A DNA stretch of 64,000 nucleotides from Xanthocytophaga flava (GTDB lineage Bacteria; Bacteroidota; Bacteroidia; Cytophagales; 172606-1), in contig NZ_JASJOR010000004.1 of assembly GCF_030068545.1 (NCBI RefSeq), positions 1-64,000 of the forward strand, in the 5' to 3' direction. The notes under the pieces are model-generated. The model had not been told where the DNA came from, ran no database searches, and was given only the letters and a program-made list of their open reading frames with translations. Below are positions 53,833-62,170 of the stretch, piece after piece (within the stretch, counting starts at the first letter, position 1; every line of letters starts with the position of its first letter). A program made the translations under genes and the position numbers.

Positions 53833-54396
53833 ATGAGAAAGCTAAAATTACAGGTACAACTATCTATAGATGGATATATTGCTGGTCCAAATGGGGAAAT
53901 GGACTGGATGATCTGGAATTGGGATGATGAGTTAAATCAATATGTGACTCAACTAACAGAACCAGTTGATCTGATTTTATTGGGAAGAAAACTGGCAGAA
54001 GGATTTATTGACGCCTGGGCGTCAATGGCCTCAAATCCTGACACTGCAGATGCAGGTGCCCATAAGATGAATGATACACCTAAAGTAGTCTTTTCTAATA
54101 CACTCAAAGAAGTCCAATGGCCCCACACCAGGCTGGCACAAGAAGATCTGGTAACTGAAATCACTAAGCTGAAAAGTCAGGAAGGCAAAGATATCATTGC
54201 TTATGGAGGGGCTACTTTTGTATCATCCCTTATAGAAAATGATTTAATTGATGAATATCACCTTCTTGTCAACCCGTCAGCATTGGGGGCTGGGTTACCT
54301 ATATTTAAGGATAAAAGCAACTTCCGTCTCATTCAGTCCACTGCTTTTCCATGTGGTATTGTAGCACTGAAATATCAGCGAACACCCAACTCTTAA
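53833..54396 (+). CDS. Dihydrofolate reductase-like (RibD C-terminal) protein
   Basis: The 187-residue protein has the RibD-C/dihydrofolate-reductase-like pattern: LQVQLSIDGYIAGPNGEMDWM, ILLGRKLAEGF, KVVFSNTLKEVQW, DIIAYGGATFVSSLIENDLIDEYHLLVNPSALGAGLPIF. Many Bacteroidota carry several such small genes. The fold binds NADPH, but no physiological substrate is known. It is monocistronic, and a strong terminator follows. Confidence 0.92.
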   Translation: MRKLKLQVQLSIDGYIAGPNGEMDWMIWNWDDELNQYVTQLTEPVDLILLGRKLAEGFIDAWASMASNPDTADAGAHKMNDTPKVVFSNTLKEVQWPHTRLAQEDLVTEITKLKSQEGKDIIAYGGATFVSSLIENDLIDEYHLLVNPSALGAGLPIFKDKSNFRLIQSTAFPCGIVALKYQRTPNS

Positions 54397-54432
54397 CAAT
54401 CTAATTTTCAACACAATATACCTTAAAAAGAA

Positions 54433-54461
54433 AAAAGCCATAAGCAATGCTTATGGCTTTT
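54433..54461. terminator. Terminator after the RibD-C gene
   Basis: AAAAGCCATAAGCA (54433-54446) and its complement (54448-54461) form a near loopless 14-bp dyad flanked by A/T runs. Confidence 0.85.
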
Positions 54462-54715
54462 CAACAAGTCTTTTGACTTACATAAAGTGATTTAATCAGT
54501 GATTCAAAATTACAAGTCAGCCGGAAACTAACCACAAGATTTACAGCTCATTTCTTACAAGGCAAGGTTCTCTTTTCAAATTATATAAATACTATAGTTG
54601 ATAACCTCATTTCTAAAAAACACATACAACTATTCTTCCCAAAATAAAAAATAAGCTAACAGGAAAATAGTAGCGAAATTTTACAACCTGGGTACTATCT
54701 TCGCGTGAAAAGGCA

Positions 54716-54820
54716 ATGTTGCTAATCCTGGCAATCTTCTTATTCTCTTCTCCTTACCTATTTCCTACTAAGATATCACACAAGCTCTATATAAAACACA
54801 GTACAAACCGTACTGAGTAA
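54716..54820 (+). CDS. Possible 34-residue hydrophobic peptide
   Basis: ATG at 54716 opens a frame of 34 residues beginning MLLILAIFLFSSPYLFP and ending in a basic tail with stop at 54820. A near-consensus -7 element (TATCTTCG) lies at about 54697-54704, and a clean terminator-like hairpin begins 26 bp after the stop (54846). The promoter-ORF-terminator arrangement is what makes it worth listing; the peptide itself matches nothing known to me. It sits in a gap (54462-55205) with no other coding signal. Confidence 0.35.
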   Translation: MLLILAIFLFSSPYLFPTKISHKLYIKHSTNRTE

Positions 54821-54845
54821 TATTCTGTTTCAGAAGTGTAAAAGA

Positions 54846-54891
54846 AAACAGGCATATAATATCATTGGACAAATGCATTATATGCCTGTTT
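54846..54891 (+). terminator. Hairpin in a gene-free gap
   Basis: AAACAGGCATATAAT (54846-54860) and its exact complement (54877-54891) form a 15-bp stem with a 16-base loop. No annotated gene precedes it within 380 bp except the micro-ORF at 54716, so it may end that transcript or a small RNA. Confidence 0.6.
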
Positions 54892-55205
54892 GATTAAAAT
54901 GTACCATAGTACCCAAATGAAGCAAGCAAAAGTGTACTATAACGTAAAAAATAATTGCCCTTACGGCAATGCCACTAATGGAATTACTTTCAGGCAATTG
55001 ACAAACAAACAACAAAAATAATACCTGGAAAACAAGCAGTTACATTGATTTATTTTTATATGAGAACTAGTATATACATACCAGATCTATCAGATTTTCG
55101 AATTATTGCATTTTGGTAAAATGACAGAAAATAAATAGACTTATAGCTTAGTAGAGAATAAATCAATTACTATTTGATCAGTTTGAACGTTAAAATAAAG
55201 TTACC

Positions 55206-55959
55206 ATGGAGAATATGAACGAGATGGCGAACTTACATTTGGCAGGTGCTACTGTCAGACACATATCTCCTTTTAAGGATTTACCAGTTCATAGAAATAA
55301 TCAGGAGTTATCTGCTGCTTTCTATAAAAAGTGGGTAAACCCTTACTATATGGATATAGTGTCTTATTACTCTGTAGATTGGATCGAATCCGTTAAGGCA
55401 ATAAAACATGAAATAACACCAGATCTCTGCCTTTTATTATTGGGTGATTTTAACTGGAGAACTAGACTGGTAGGATCTTACTTCGCAGCTGTAAAAGGAT
55501 ACACATACCTTATTGAATGCATCGGGACTCATCTCATAAAAAGTGAAGTGTGTTGTGTGGGACATATATATACGTTAACTCTGCTTTCTTTAATACCAAT
55601 CAGTGTATACAATACTTGCATCAATACCTTGACTACTATCTGACAAAACCTTCTTTATATTTTGATCAGAAAGTAGTCATCGAGGCAATGTGTTCATAGA
55701 TAGGCAAAATCAATCAAACCACATTACTCAGCATATGGATTCATGGAAGGCATTCGTGAATGAGCAAACAAAAATCGAAAAACAGCAAGCACAGGCCTTG
55801 GCTAAATTTATTAAAGACTCAAAAGGTGAAAACACATTAAAAAATTATCAAGATTTTCAAGAAAATGAACAATCAAAAGCAGCTCTGTTATCTACAGACT
55901 TTTTTGATAAGCAAATACCAATCATTCAAGAACTATCTCAGTACAATAACTCCCATTGA
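55206..55959 (+). pseudogene. DUF6000-like gene with two frameshifts
   Basis: Three consecutive frames together encode one protein of the DUF6000 type. The first (55206 to about 55589) has KKWVNPYYMDIVSYY, LLLLGDFNWRTRLVGSYFAA and HLIKSEVCCVGHIYTLTLLS. The second (about 55592-55690) gives NTNQCIQYLHQYLDYYLTKP, LYFDQ and VVIEAMC. The third (about 55690-55959) gives IDRQNQSNHITQHMDSWKAF and a polar tail. Both junctions fit loss of a single base, one in the TCTTTAAT region (about 55590) and one in TGTTCATAG (about 55688). It is either recently inactivated or carries sequencing errors. A SUKH/SMI1-like gene follows directly. Confidence 0.8.
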
Positions 55960-56003
55960 TAGGAAGCAAAATAGAATCTATCATTTTTTCTAAAAGCTAC
56001 TTT

Positions 56004-56567
56004 ATGCCAACAAACTTTTACCTACCTGTTCAAAAAATCGGAGAGCCGGACTGGATACAAAAACTTACCACATATCTTGAGAACTATGATATTGAGTGTG
56101 AAGGTCTTGACTCGGGTGTGCTTCAGGAAACGGAAGCCAGACTTGAAATAAAGATGCCTGAAGCTATGTGGGAGTACTATCTCTATTTTGGAGGAATCCA
56201 AAGTTCTGATTTTATGTATAACCTAAAGAAGCCCGATGAGTGGATGTTTCTTACTGATACAAACTGGAGCTTTGTAAAATTATATTTCACATTACCAGAA
56301 ATCAGCTCAATGATCGTTTTTTCAGAAAGTCCGGGCAACGATCCAGTATGTTTTGATAAAGTAAGTGGTGAGATATACTTATTTTCACATGACCCGTTGC
56401 AGAAAGGAAAAATATTTCAGGACTTTACTCAATATCTGATCTATGAGATTATGGAGACAGAAAAACTAGTAGGTGATTCTGATTTTGCAGAAAAAGAAGA
56501 AGAAATTACAGCACAATTCCTGTCTGCAGATACTATTGATTATGCATTGAGACATATAAAAATGTAG
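56004..56567 (+). CDS. SMI1/KNR4-like (SUKH) protein
   Basis: From the ATG at 56004 the protein has 187 residues; a TTG at 55956 would add 16 that read through the end of the preceding gene. The pattern LDSGVLQETEARLEIKMPEAMWEYYLYFGGI near residues 40-75 is the SUKH signature. A later segment, MIVFSESPGNDPVCFDKVSGEIYLFSHD, fits the second half. SUKH proteins are usually immunity partners of contact-dependent toxins or act in regulation. No toxin is present, so this looks like an orphan copy placed next to a DUF6000-like pseudogene. Confidence 0.75.
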   Translation: MPTNFYLPVQKIGEPDWIQKLTTYLENYDIECEGLDSGVLQETEARLEIKMPEAMWEYYLYFGGIQSSDFMYNLKKPDEWMFLTDTNWSFVKLYFTLPEISSMIVFSESPGNDPVCFDKVSGEIYLFSHDPLQKGKIFQDFTQYLIYEIMETEKLVGDSDFAEKEEEITAQFLSADTIDYALRHIKM

Positions 56568-56790
56568 TCTCTTAATGCTTTTTTGAAATACAGGATTTAA
56601 TCCCATCAAAATACATTAGGATAAGAAAGCTATAAAAGAGGTCTTTTATGGCTTTCTCACGATTTATTCATCCTCGTCTTCTTCACAGAAACCATTCCTT
56701 CAATAAAGTGAGTAAACCCATCATCCTCTGATTGGATTAACAGCTTCTATTGTAATTACAACTGACAAAACAAATAGGCCATAAACAAAA

Positions 56791-56818
56791 AAGGCTTTCA
56801 GAGAATTCTGAAAGCCTT
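56791..56818 (-). terminator. Terminator of the first tRNA-Asp
   Basis: AAGGCTTTCAG (56791-56801) and its complement (56808-56818) form an 11-bp stem followed on the minus strand by TTTTTTG, four bases beyond the tRNA 3' end. Confidence 0.85.
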
Positions 56819-56822
56819 CTTG

Positions 56823-56896
56823 CGGTGCGGACGGGACTCGAACCCGCGACCCCCGCCGTGACAGGGCGGTATTCTAACCAACTGAACTACCGCACC
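56823..56896 (-). tRNA. tRNA-Asp (GTC)
   Basis: The 74-base cloverleaf reads GGTGCGG at the acceptor 5' side paired with CCGCACC, a D-arm with AGTTCAGTTGGTTAGAA, an anticodon loop CCTGTCACG with GTC, and a T-arm GGGTTCGAGTCCC. The discriminator is G, as expected for Asp. The CCA end is not encoded. It is duplicated with its flanks at 57677-57750. Confidence 0.95.
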
Positions 56897-56935
56897 GTTT
56901 TTCTTTTTTCGTCTTGCGTTTCGCTTAACGTGGTG

Positions 56936-56943
56936 CAAAAGTA
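56936..56943 (-). promoter_or_regulatory. Promoter -7 element of the first tRNA-Asp
   Basis: On the minus strand TACTTTTG matches TAnnTTTG exactly, about 40 bp before the mature 5' end. The 40-base leader is identical in the second copy. Confidence 0.65.
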
Positions 56944-57105
56944 GATAAATAATTTTACAACGCAATACCCTTCCACTCATTTTATAAAAAAAATATATAA
57001 AAGCTGATCAGAACCTGTTCTATCTATTTCTACAAAAGAAGGGATTACTTTACAACTCTTAGATACAGCTTTGCTGATAAATTAGAGCAATCCAGGCTTA
57101 ACAAT

Positions 57106-57519
57106 TTATGATGCACCTCTTGCTCTCCATTCTGAGAGCGTAATAATCTTCCCACTAACAACATCTAATACTTTAATATCCATAGTTTCTGAGTGCACAT
57201 AAAAATTATAGTATACCAGTAGCCTATCTGATCCATTATATTCTACCTGGATAATATAAAAAGGTTTCGTTGCAGTAGGTTGGCTCTGGATTAAAAGTGT
57301 CACACCCTGTTTTCCATGTGTTATTTTTTGAATGTACTTCTCCTTGGCCTTCACCTCCGGAAGCATGTACACCTTCTCTATAGCCCTATCTGCTAAACTA
57401 GCATTTGCTACCTGAATGTTTAGTAGACAACTGGTATTATTCGGTGGTTGTCTTAACGCTTCGGTAAGGAAAGGAACTATCCATACTAGAAATAGTATGA
57501 TCTGTTGCATTGAAAACAT
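57106..57519 (-). CDS. Small secreted hypothetical protein
   Basis: The 137-residue protein has a signal-like N-terminus (MFSMQQIILFLVWIVPFLTEA). The mature domain of about 115 residues has beta-like segments (GVTLLIQSQP, PFYIIQVEYNGSDRLLVYYNFYVH, MDIKVLDVVSGKIITLSEW) and no family I can name. It sits between the two tRNA-Asp copies on the same strand and could have been carried along in the duplication or inserted between the copies. Confidence 0.65.
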   Translation of the reverse strand: MFSMQQIILFLVWIVPFLTEALRQPPNNTSCLLNIQVANASLADRAIEKVYMLPEVKAKEKYIQKITHGKQGVTLLIQSQPTATKPFYIIQVEYNGSDRLLVYYNFYVHSETMDIKVLDVVSGKIITLSEWRARGAS

Positions 57520-57645
57520 TAGGTATTACTATGTTGAAGAGATTGTTTAAGTTACAAAAGAGGTTCTTTATTTCCTATTAGGAAGTTAATCTACAACTTT
57601 TGTTAGTGTTTTGGGAGCAATTAACTGATAAACAGCAAAACAAAA

Positions 57646-57672
57646 AAGGCTTTCAGATTCTCTGAAAGCCTT
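57646..57672 (-). terminator. Terminator of the second tRNA-Asp
   Basis: The stem AAGGCTTTCAG (57646-57656) pairs with CTGAAAGCCTT (57662-57672). It has the same arms as the first copy, with a different loop, followed by TTTTTTG on the minus strand. Confidence 0.85.
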
Positions 57673-57676
57673 CTTG

Positions 57677-57750
57677 CGGTGCGGACGGGACTCGAACCCG
57701 CGACCCCCGCCGTGACAGGGCGGTATTCTAACCAACTGAACTACCGCACC
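57677..57750 (-). tRNA. tRNA-Asp (GTC), second copy
   Basis: The sequence is identical to the first copy over all 74 bases, with the same anticodon GTC. The leader, promoter element and terminator arms are also repeated, so the duplicated unit is about 150 bp. A 414-bp gene (57106-57519) lies between the copies. Confidence 0.95.
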
Positions 57751-57789
57751 GTTTTTCTTTTTTCGTCTTGCGTTTCGCTTAACGTGGTG

Positions 57790-57797
57790 CAAAAGTA
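57790..57797 (-). promoter_or_regulatory. Promoter -7 element of the second tRNA-Asp
   Basis: TACTTTTG on the minus strand, about 40 bp before the tRNA, identical to the element of the first copy; similarity between the copies fades just beyond it. Confidence 0.65.
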
Positions 57798-57900
57798 GGC
57801 AAATTATTTTATGACGCAATAGGAACCATCCAAAAATATTACAACTTTCTCACAAAAAGCATATAACACACTGACTAACAGCTAGAATTTTTTTATATTT

Positions 57901-58947
57901 CTATTGCACAGGCAATCGTACTTCGGCCCGTACTACTTCATCGGTTTCCTGATTGATTCGAAATGAGGCGCCCGTTCCGTAAATTAATACCAAGCGTTGA
58001 GAGGTGTTAAGTAAACCAACACCATCTGAGTTTTCAGCTCGTTCCAGCTTACCTGTATTCCGAATAATCAGATTTAGGAAGTTTCGTTCCAGTTGAGCTT
58101 GTATGGAAATAAAGCCACCCTTTAGTGGTTTGGAAATGCCATGTTTTACTGCATTCTCAACCAAAGTCTGTACCATCATAGGAGGTACTTGTACATTTAA
58201 TGTATCAGGGCTAATATTGGTCTGTACTTCAAGGCGGTCTTCATAGCGGATTTTTTCCAGTGACAAATAATCCTGGACTGTTTTCAACTCTTCATTCAGA
58301 CTAACAGTTTTTTGTCTGTCACTAAGTAAGGAGTTGCGTAAAAGACTTGAGAGTTGTGTGAGGGCTTCTTTGGCTTTATTAGGATCTTCATAGATTAAAG
58401 CCCGAATGCTGTTTAACGCATTAAACATAAAGTGTGGATTGAGTTGTGCCCGCAGGATCTTTGCCTCAAAATCTTTCACAGATGATTCGAGCTGTACCCG
58501 TTCTATTTCATTGCGTTTGCTCAGCGAGAAATACTGATATACGTGATAGATCACAGACCATAACAGCAGATTCTTTGTCCAGTTCAAAAATCCCCAAGCA
58601 AGGTAAATCACAGGTATCCCTCCTATCTCATCAAAACGTTTTTGTACACGTGGGATGGTAAAATATTCGAGAGGTACACTTAATACTACCATGGTGACTG
58701 CCATAATCAGTACAGCCATCAAAGTACGTGGAATAATCTGGCTTAATGGCAACTCCAGCCAATGTAACCTCTTTAAAATTAGCCTATAAAGATGTGTAAT
58801 ACCAATTCCTAAACCTATGCTAATAATCACATTGACAACCTGTCCATAACTATAGCCATCCCGTAAAATGTATATAATGAGGTCACTCAGCGAATACCCT
58901 GTCCAGCCAATAATCTGACATAGCCAATATATCTTTCTTCGATTCAT
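57901..58947 (-). CDS. LytS-type histidine kinase, orphan
   Basis: From the ATG at 58947 the protein has 348 residues; a GTG at 58965 would add six. Four membrane helices (about 8-140) precede a LytS-type kinase region with KILRAQLNPHFMFNALNSIRA (phosphorylated His), an HATPase domain with MMVQTLVENAVKHGISKP, and SDGVGLLNTSQRL. No LytTR regulator lies next to it, so its partner must be elsewhere. It is monocistronic. Confidence 0.9.
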   Translation of the reverse strand: MNRRKIYWLCQIIGWTGYSLSDLIIYILRDGYSYGQVVNVIISIGLGIGITHLYRLILKRLHWLELPLSQIIPRTLMAVLIMAVTMVVLSVPLEYFTIPRVQKRFDEIGGIPVIYLAWGFLNWTKNLLLWSVIYHVYQYFSLSKRNEIERVQLESSVKDFEAKILRAQLNPHFMFNALNSIRALIYEDPNKAKEALTQLSSLLRNSLLSDRQKTVSLNEELKTVQDYLSLEKIRYEDRLEVQTNISPDTLNVQVPPMMVQTLVENAVKHGISKPLKGGFISIQAQLERNFLNLIIRNTGKLERAENSDGVGLLNTSQRLVLIYGTGASFRINQETDEVVRAEVRLPVQ

Positions 58948-59210
58948 ACAGTTCTTACAATCCACACTTTACCCTCTCTCAGGGTAAAATAAATATCTCC
59001 CAATTATTAATTTTTAACAATTAACACTCATTTTATCAGTGTTTCATTAGTTGTAGTCTGTATGTATTAATCAAAATATGCACCAATATGTGCCAGTTTT
59101 CAATCTATTTTACAGGAACGGAAAAAATACCTCATTAAAGGCAAATCAAACCAAATACCCGTGTTTCTGGTTTATCAATAACTTTACCGATTCAAACCAT
59201 TTTGTACAAA

Positions 59211-60113
59211 ATGCTTAAGATTGCCTGGGCTCCTGAATATGCACATCCTCTGCCTGAGGGTCATCGCTTCCCCATGGAGAAATACACATTGCTTCCCGAA
59301 CAACTTCTGTATGAAGGGACTGTCTCCTCTGAAAACTTTTTTAGACCTACGACATTGGAAGAAAAATGGATTTTAACCACCCATGAAAAATCCTATTGGG
59401 AAAAGCTTAAAAATCAGACATTGACTCCGGCAGAGATCCGGCGAACAGGCTTTCCGCTATCCGAGTCTCTGGTAAGGCGCGAAATTATCATTGCTCAGGG
59501 AACAATCCAAGCTGTACACTTTGCCTTGCAATATGGTGCGGCCATGAATATTGCTGGCGGTACTCACCATGCCTTCACCAACAGAGGTGAAGGCTTTTGT
59601 CTCCTTAATGACATCGCAATCGGTGCAAACTACCTGCTGGAGACGAAATTAGCTCAAAAAATTCTGGTGATAGATCTGGATGTCCATCAGGGAGACGGCA
59701 CTGCCCAGATTTTTCAGAATGAACCACGTGTATTTACCTTTAGTATGCATGGGGCAAATAATTATCCTCTGCATAAAGAACAATCGGATCTGGACATACC
59801 CTTACCGGATTCTACAGATGATAAACATTATCTGTCACTACTAAGTACTAATCTGCCTCAGTTGATAGATATCCACCAACCTGAGTTTATATTTTTTCAG
59901 TCAGGAGTGGATGTGTTGGCTACTGACAAACTGGGAAAACTCTCCCTCACACCAGAAGGCTGCCGTGAGCGGGATCGCATAGTTTGGACGCTCTGCAAAC
60001 AACACCGAATTCCGGTGGTGGCCAGTATGGGAGGTGGATATTCCACTCGGATAGCAGATATTGTAGATGCGCATGCCAATACATACAGACTAGCTCAGGA
60101 AATATTTTTCTAA
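59211..60113 (+). CDS. Histone deacetylase-family amidohydrolase
   Basis: From the ATG at 59211 the protein has 300 residues; a TTG at 59202 is an alternative. It has the class I/II HDAC-like (AcuC/acetylpolyamine amidohydrolase) pattern: GGTHHAFTNRGEGFCLLNDIAIGA, VIDLDVHQGDGTAQIF with the zinc-binding Asp and His, FQSGVDVLATDKLG, and SMGGGYSTRIADIV. It should remove acetyl groups from lysine or polyamines. It is followed by a nitrilase gene 119 bp downstream, possibly separately transcribed. Confidence 0.92.
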   Translation: MLKIAWAPEYAHPLPEGHRFPMEKYTLLPEQLLYEGTVSSENFFRPTTLEEKWILTTHEKSYWEKLKNQTLTPAEIRRTGFPLSESLVRREIIIAQGTIQAVHFALQYGAAMNIAGGTHHAFTNRGEGFCLLNDIAIGANYLLETKLAQKILVIDLDVHQGDGTAQIFQNEPRVFTFSMHGANNYPLHKEQSDLDIPLPDSTDDKHYLSLLSTNLPQLIDIHQPEFIFFQSGVDVLATDKLGKLSLTPEGCRERDRIVWTLCKQHRIPVVASMGGGYSTRIADIVDAHANTYRLAQEIFF

Positions 60114-60173
60114 GTCTATGGTTATAAACTTCATGCTGTCGTTTCCTAAAGGTATCATAAGTCAAACCAAAAC

Positions 60174-60203
60174 TTGAAAAAGATCCTTTTACACATAATT
60201 TTG
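60174..60203 (+). promoter_or_regulatory. Candidate promoter of the nitrilase gene
   Basis: TTG at 60174-60176 and TAATTTTG at 60196-60203 with 19 bp between them match the Bacteroidota -33/-7 consensus; the start codon follows 29 bp later. It indicates separate transcription from the upstream amidohydrolase gene. Confidence 0.6.
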
Positions 60204-60232
60204 CAAATCTACTTATTGTTTCAAATCTCATT

Positions 60233-61141
60233 ATGCGAGTAAAAGTAGCTGTAGTACAGGAAACCCCTGTATTTTTTAATCTGGAAGCAACGATTCAGAA
60301 AATGGAAAATACAATTGCCGAATATGCCTCTCAGGGTTGCCAGCTACTTGTGTTTCCAGAGTCATTTATTCCGGGGTACCCTCGAAAGTTTACGTTCGGA
60401 TCTACAATTGGACAACGTAGTGATCAGGGCAGGCAACTGTATCAGCAATATTGGGAAAATAGTCTTGAACTGCCTGGAAAACACTTAACACAGTTAGAAC
60501 AAATTGCTAAAGACAATCAGATATTTCTGGTAACAGGTATTACAGAAAGGGATAGTGTAAATGGTAGTTTGTACTGTACCATGATCTATATCTCTCCCAA
60601 TCAAGGCTATATGGGTAAGCATCGCAAGATCAAGCCTACCGGAGTTGAGCGACTTGTGTGGGCAGAAGGCCATGGAGCTGACGTACTTACTACTATACAG
60701 ACAGAGTTTGGAAAACTGGGCGGTTTGATCTGTTGGGAAAACTATATGCCATTGGCACGTATGGCTTTATATCAGCAAGGTGTTCAACTCTATATAGCTC
60801 CTACTGCAGATGCTCGTGAAACCTGGACAGCAACTATGCAACATATTGCCTGTGAAGGCAGATGTTTTGTAATAGGTTGTAACCAGTATTTTCATAAAGA
60901 TGATTACCGAACAGAATTTCAGGTACAGCTTGTAGAAGATGACTCAGTCCTTTGTCGGGGAGGAAGCGTAATTGTCTCTCCTCAGGGAAAATGTATAGCA
61001 GGCCCGCTTTGGGATGAAAAAGGTGTACTTGTAGCAGAACTAAATCTGGATGAAGTTATTCAAAGTAAACTGGACTTTGATGTAATCGGTCATTATTCAC
61101 GTCCTGATCTGTTTACATTTACAGTGAAGAATAGCCAATAA
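60233..61141 (+). CDS. Nitrilase-superfamily hydrolase
   Basis: The 302-residue enzyme has the nitrilase Glu-Lys-Cys triad: LLVFPESFIPGYP (Glu43), GKHRKIKPTGVER (Lys132), and GGLICWENYMPLARM (Cys167). The signatures ESFIPGYP and CWENYMP with the following APTADAR fit true nitrilases or cyanide-degrading enzymes more closely than amidases. It should hydrolyse a nitrile to the acid and ammonia. The gene appears to have its own promoter. Confidence 0.92.
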   Translation: MRVKVAVVQETPVFFNLEATIQKMENTIAEYASQGCQLLVFPESFIPGYPRKFTFGSTIGQRSDQGRQLYQQYWENSLELPGKHLTQLEQIAKDNQIFLVTGITERDSVNGSLYCTMIYISPNQGYMGKHRKIKPTGVERLVWAEGHGADVLTTIQTEFGKLGGLICWENYMPLARMALYQQGVQLYIAPTADARETWTATMQHIACEGRCFVIGCNQYFHKDDYRTEFQVQLVEDDSVLCRGGSVIVSPQGKCIAGPLWDEKGVLVAELNLDEVIQSKLDFDVIGHYSRPDLFTFTVKNSQ

Positions 61142-61227
61142 TTCTTTTATGAGCTTTTTGTAGCAAAACAATTATCTTATCTTTATTCCAGCAATATCTT
61201 CGTACTGCACATAGTTCGCTGCAAGCA

Positions 61228-61408
61228 GTGAATTGCGGTTAATTCCGATCAGATACTCATCTTGCGGTGAATTCTATGCAAAAACATTTTTGCGGTGAAT
61301 TCAACGCATCGGTAATTTTTCAGTGAACTCCAGGCAAAAGCACTTTGAACCCGAACATACCATAGACTAATCTGCCATCCTGTTTTCATGCATTGAATTC
61401 ACCGCAAG
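61228..61408. repeat. Cluster of CTTGCGGTGAATTC repeats
   Basis: The 14-mer CTTGCGGTGAATTC occurs at 61261-61274, nearly again at 61290-61302 (TTGCGGTGAATTC), and its exact complement at 61395-61408. Weaker relatives are AGTGAATTGCGGTTAATTCC near 61227 and CAGTGAACTC at 61321. The outer copies pair further inward (61261-61286 with 61381-61408), so the segment can fold into a long hairpin of about 148 bases. It fills the gap between the nitrilase and DUF421 genes (61142-61490). No coding sequence is seen. Confidence 0.75.
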
Positions 61409-61490
61409 GCTCCATTCTGCCTATAGTTCAGTTTAAGCAACCACATGAGCATAATTATGGTCATAAAACTCAAAGTTTAGCTTCCTGTTT

Positions 61491-61976
61491 TTAGACTTCT
61501 TTTATAAGTATACTGATCTTCCCATTTCCTTCAATGTATATTTTATCAATTTTCGTTAAATCCTCCGTATGGATAGCCTGCCGGATTCCCTGCATAATAT
61601 CTTCTTTTCGCACTAGCGCCTTTTTCATATTCTCTTCTATAAACTGGGCATCCTGATACAAAATAATTTTCCGGCTTTCTATCCATTTACCCAAACGGGT
61701 ATTATGTGCCATAAACCATCCAAAAATCCGGTGCAACAATACCAGTGTCAGACTGGCACAAACTACAGGTATAAAAGGAGAAGCACCAACCACCGCACGG
61801 CTTAGAATAGCACCCAGCAATATGACCACAATATTATCAACAGGCGTATGAATGGTGAAGGATCTTCTTCCGGATACACGGATTAAGCCATATGCAATCA
61901 GAAATACAATAATAGCCCGACAACTCATCTGCACTACACTCAGGTCTTTTCCTTCCCCAAATACAGCATAAAACAT
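61491..61976 (-). CDS. DUF421 membrane protein (YetF-like)
   Basis: From the ATG at 61976 the protein has 161 residues; a TTG upstream would add 11. It has two or three membrane helices (about 15-85) and a conserved soluble domain with GWFMAHNTRLGKWIESRKIILYQDAQF and IRQAIHTEDLTKIDKIYIEGNGKISIL. This is the DUF421/YetF pattern, though short for the family. Function unknown. It is monocistronic; its start is near the terminator of the following minus-strand gene. Confidence 0.87.
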   Translation of the reverse strand: MFYAVFGEGKDLSVVQMSCRAIIVFLIAYGLIRVSGRRSFTIHTPVDNIVVILLGAILSRAVVGASPFIPVVCASLTLVLLHRIFGWFMAHNTRLGKWIESRKIILYQDAQFIEENMKKALVRKEDIMQGIRQAIHTEDLTKIDKIYIEGNGKISILIKEV

Positions 61977-62109
61977 TTCTATACTTGTTGAATATTTCGT
62001 TACAATCAAAGGGTTTGTTAGCTACCAAAGTGACCGCATGTTTTGTTTATCCTGACTTGTCTCAAAATTTCTTTACTAAAGGAGCAAAATTGGTAGTATC
62101 AAAAAAAAT

Positions 62110-62147
62110 AGTGTCTGGCACATGGATGATCCAAAGTGCCAGACACT
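62110..62147 (-). terminator. Terminator after the AsmA-like gene
   Basis: AGTGTCTGGCAC (62110-62121) and its exact complement (62136-62147) form a 12-bp stem, followed on the minus strand by ATTTTTTTT. Confidence 0.9.
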
Positions 62148-62170
62148 TGTTAGTAAACATTGCAAGCACT

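Noticed and set aside
61228..61408. CRISPR array
   Set aside because: Repeats are few, irregularly spaced and occur in both orientations, and no cas genes are present.
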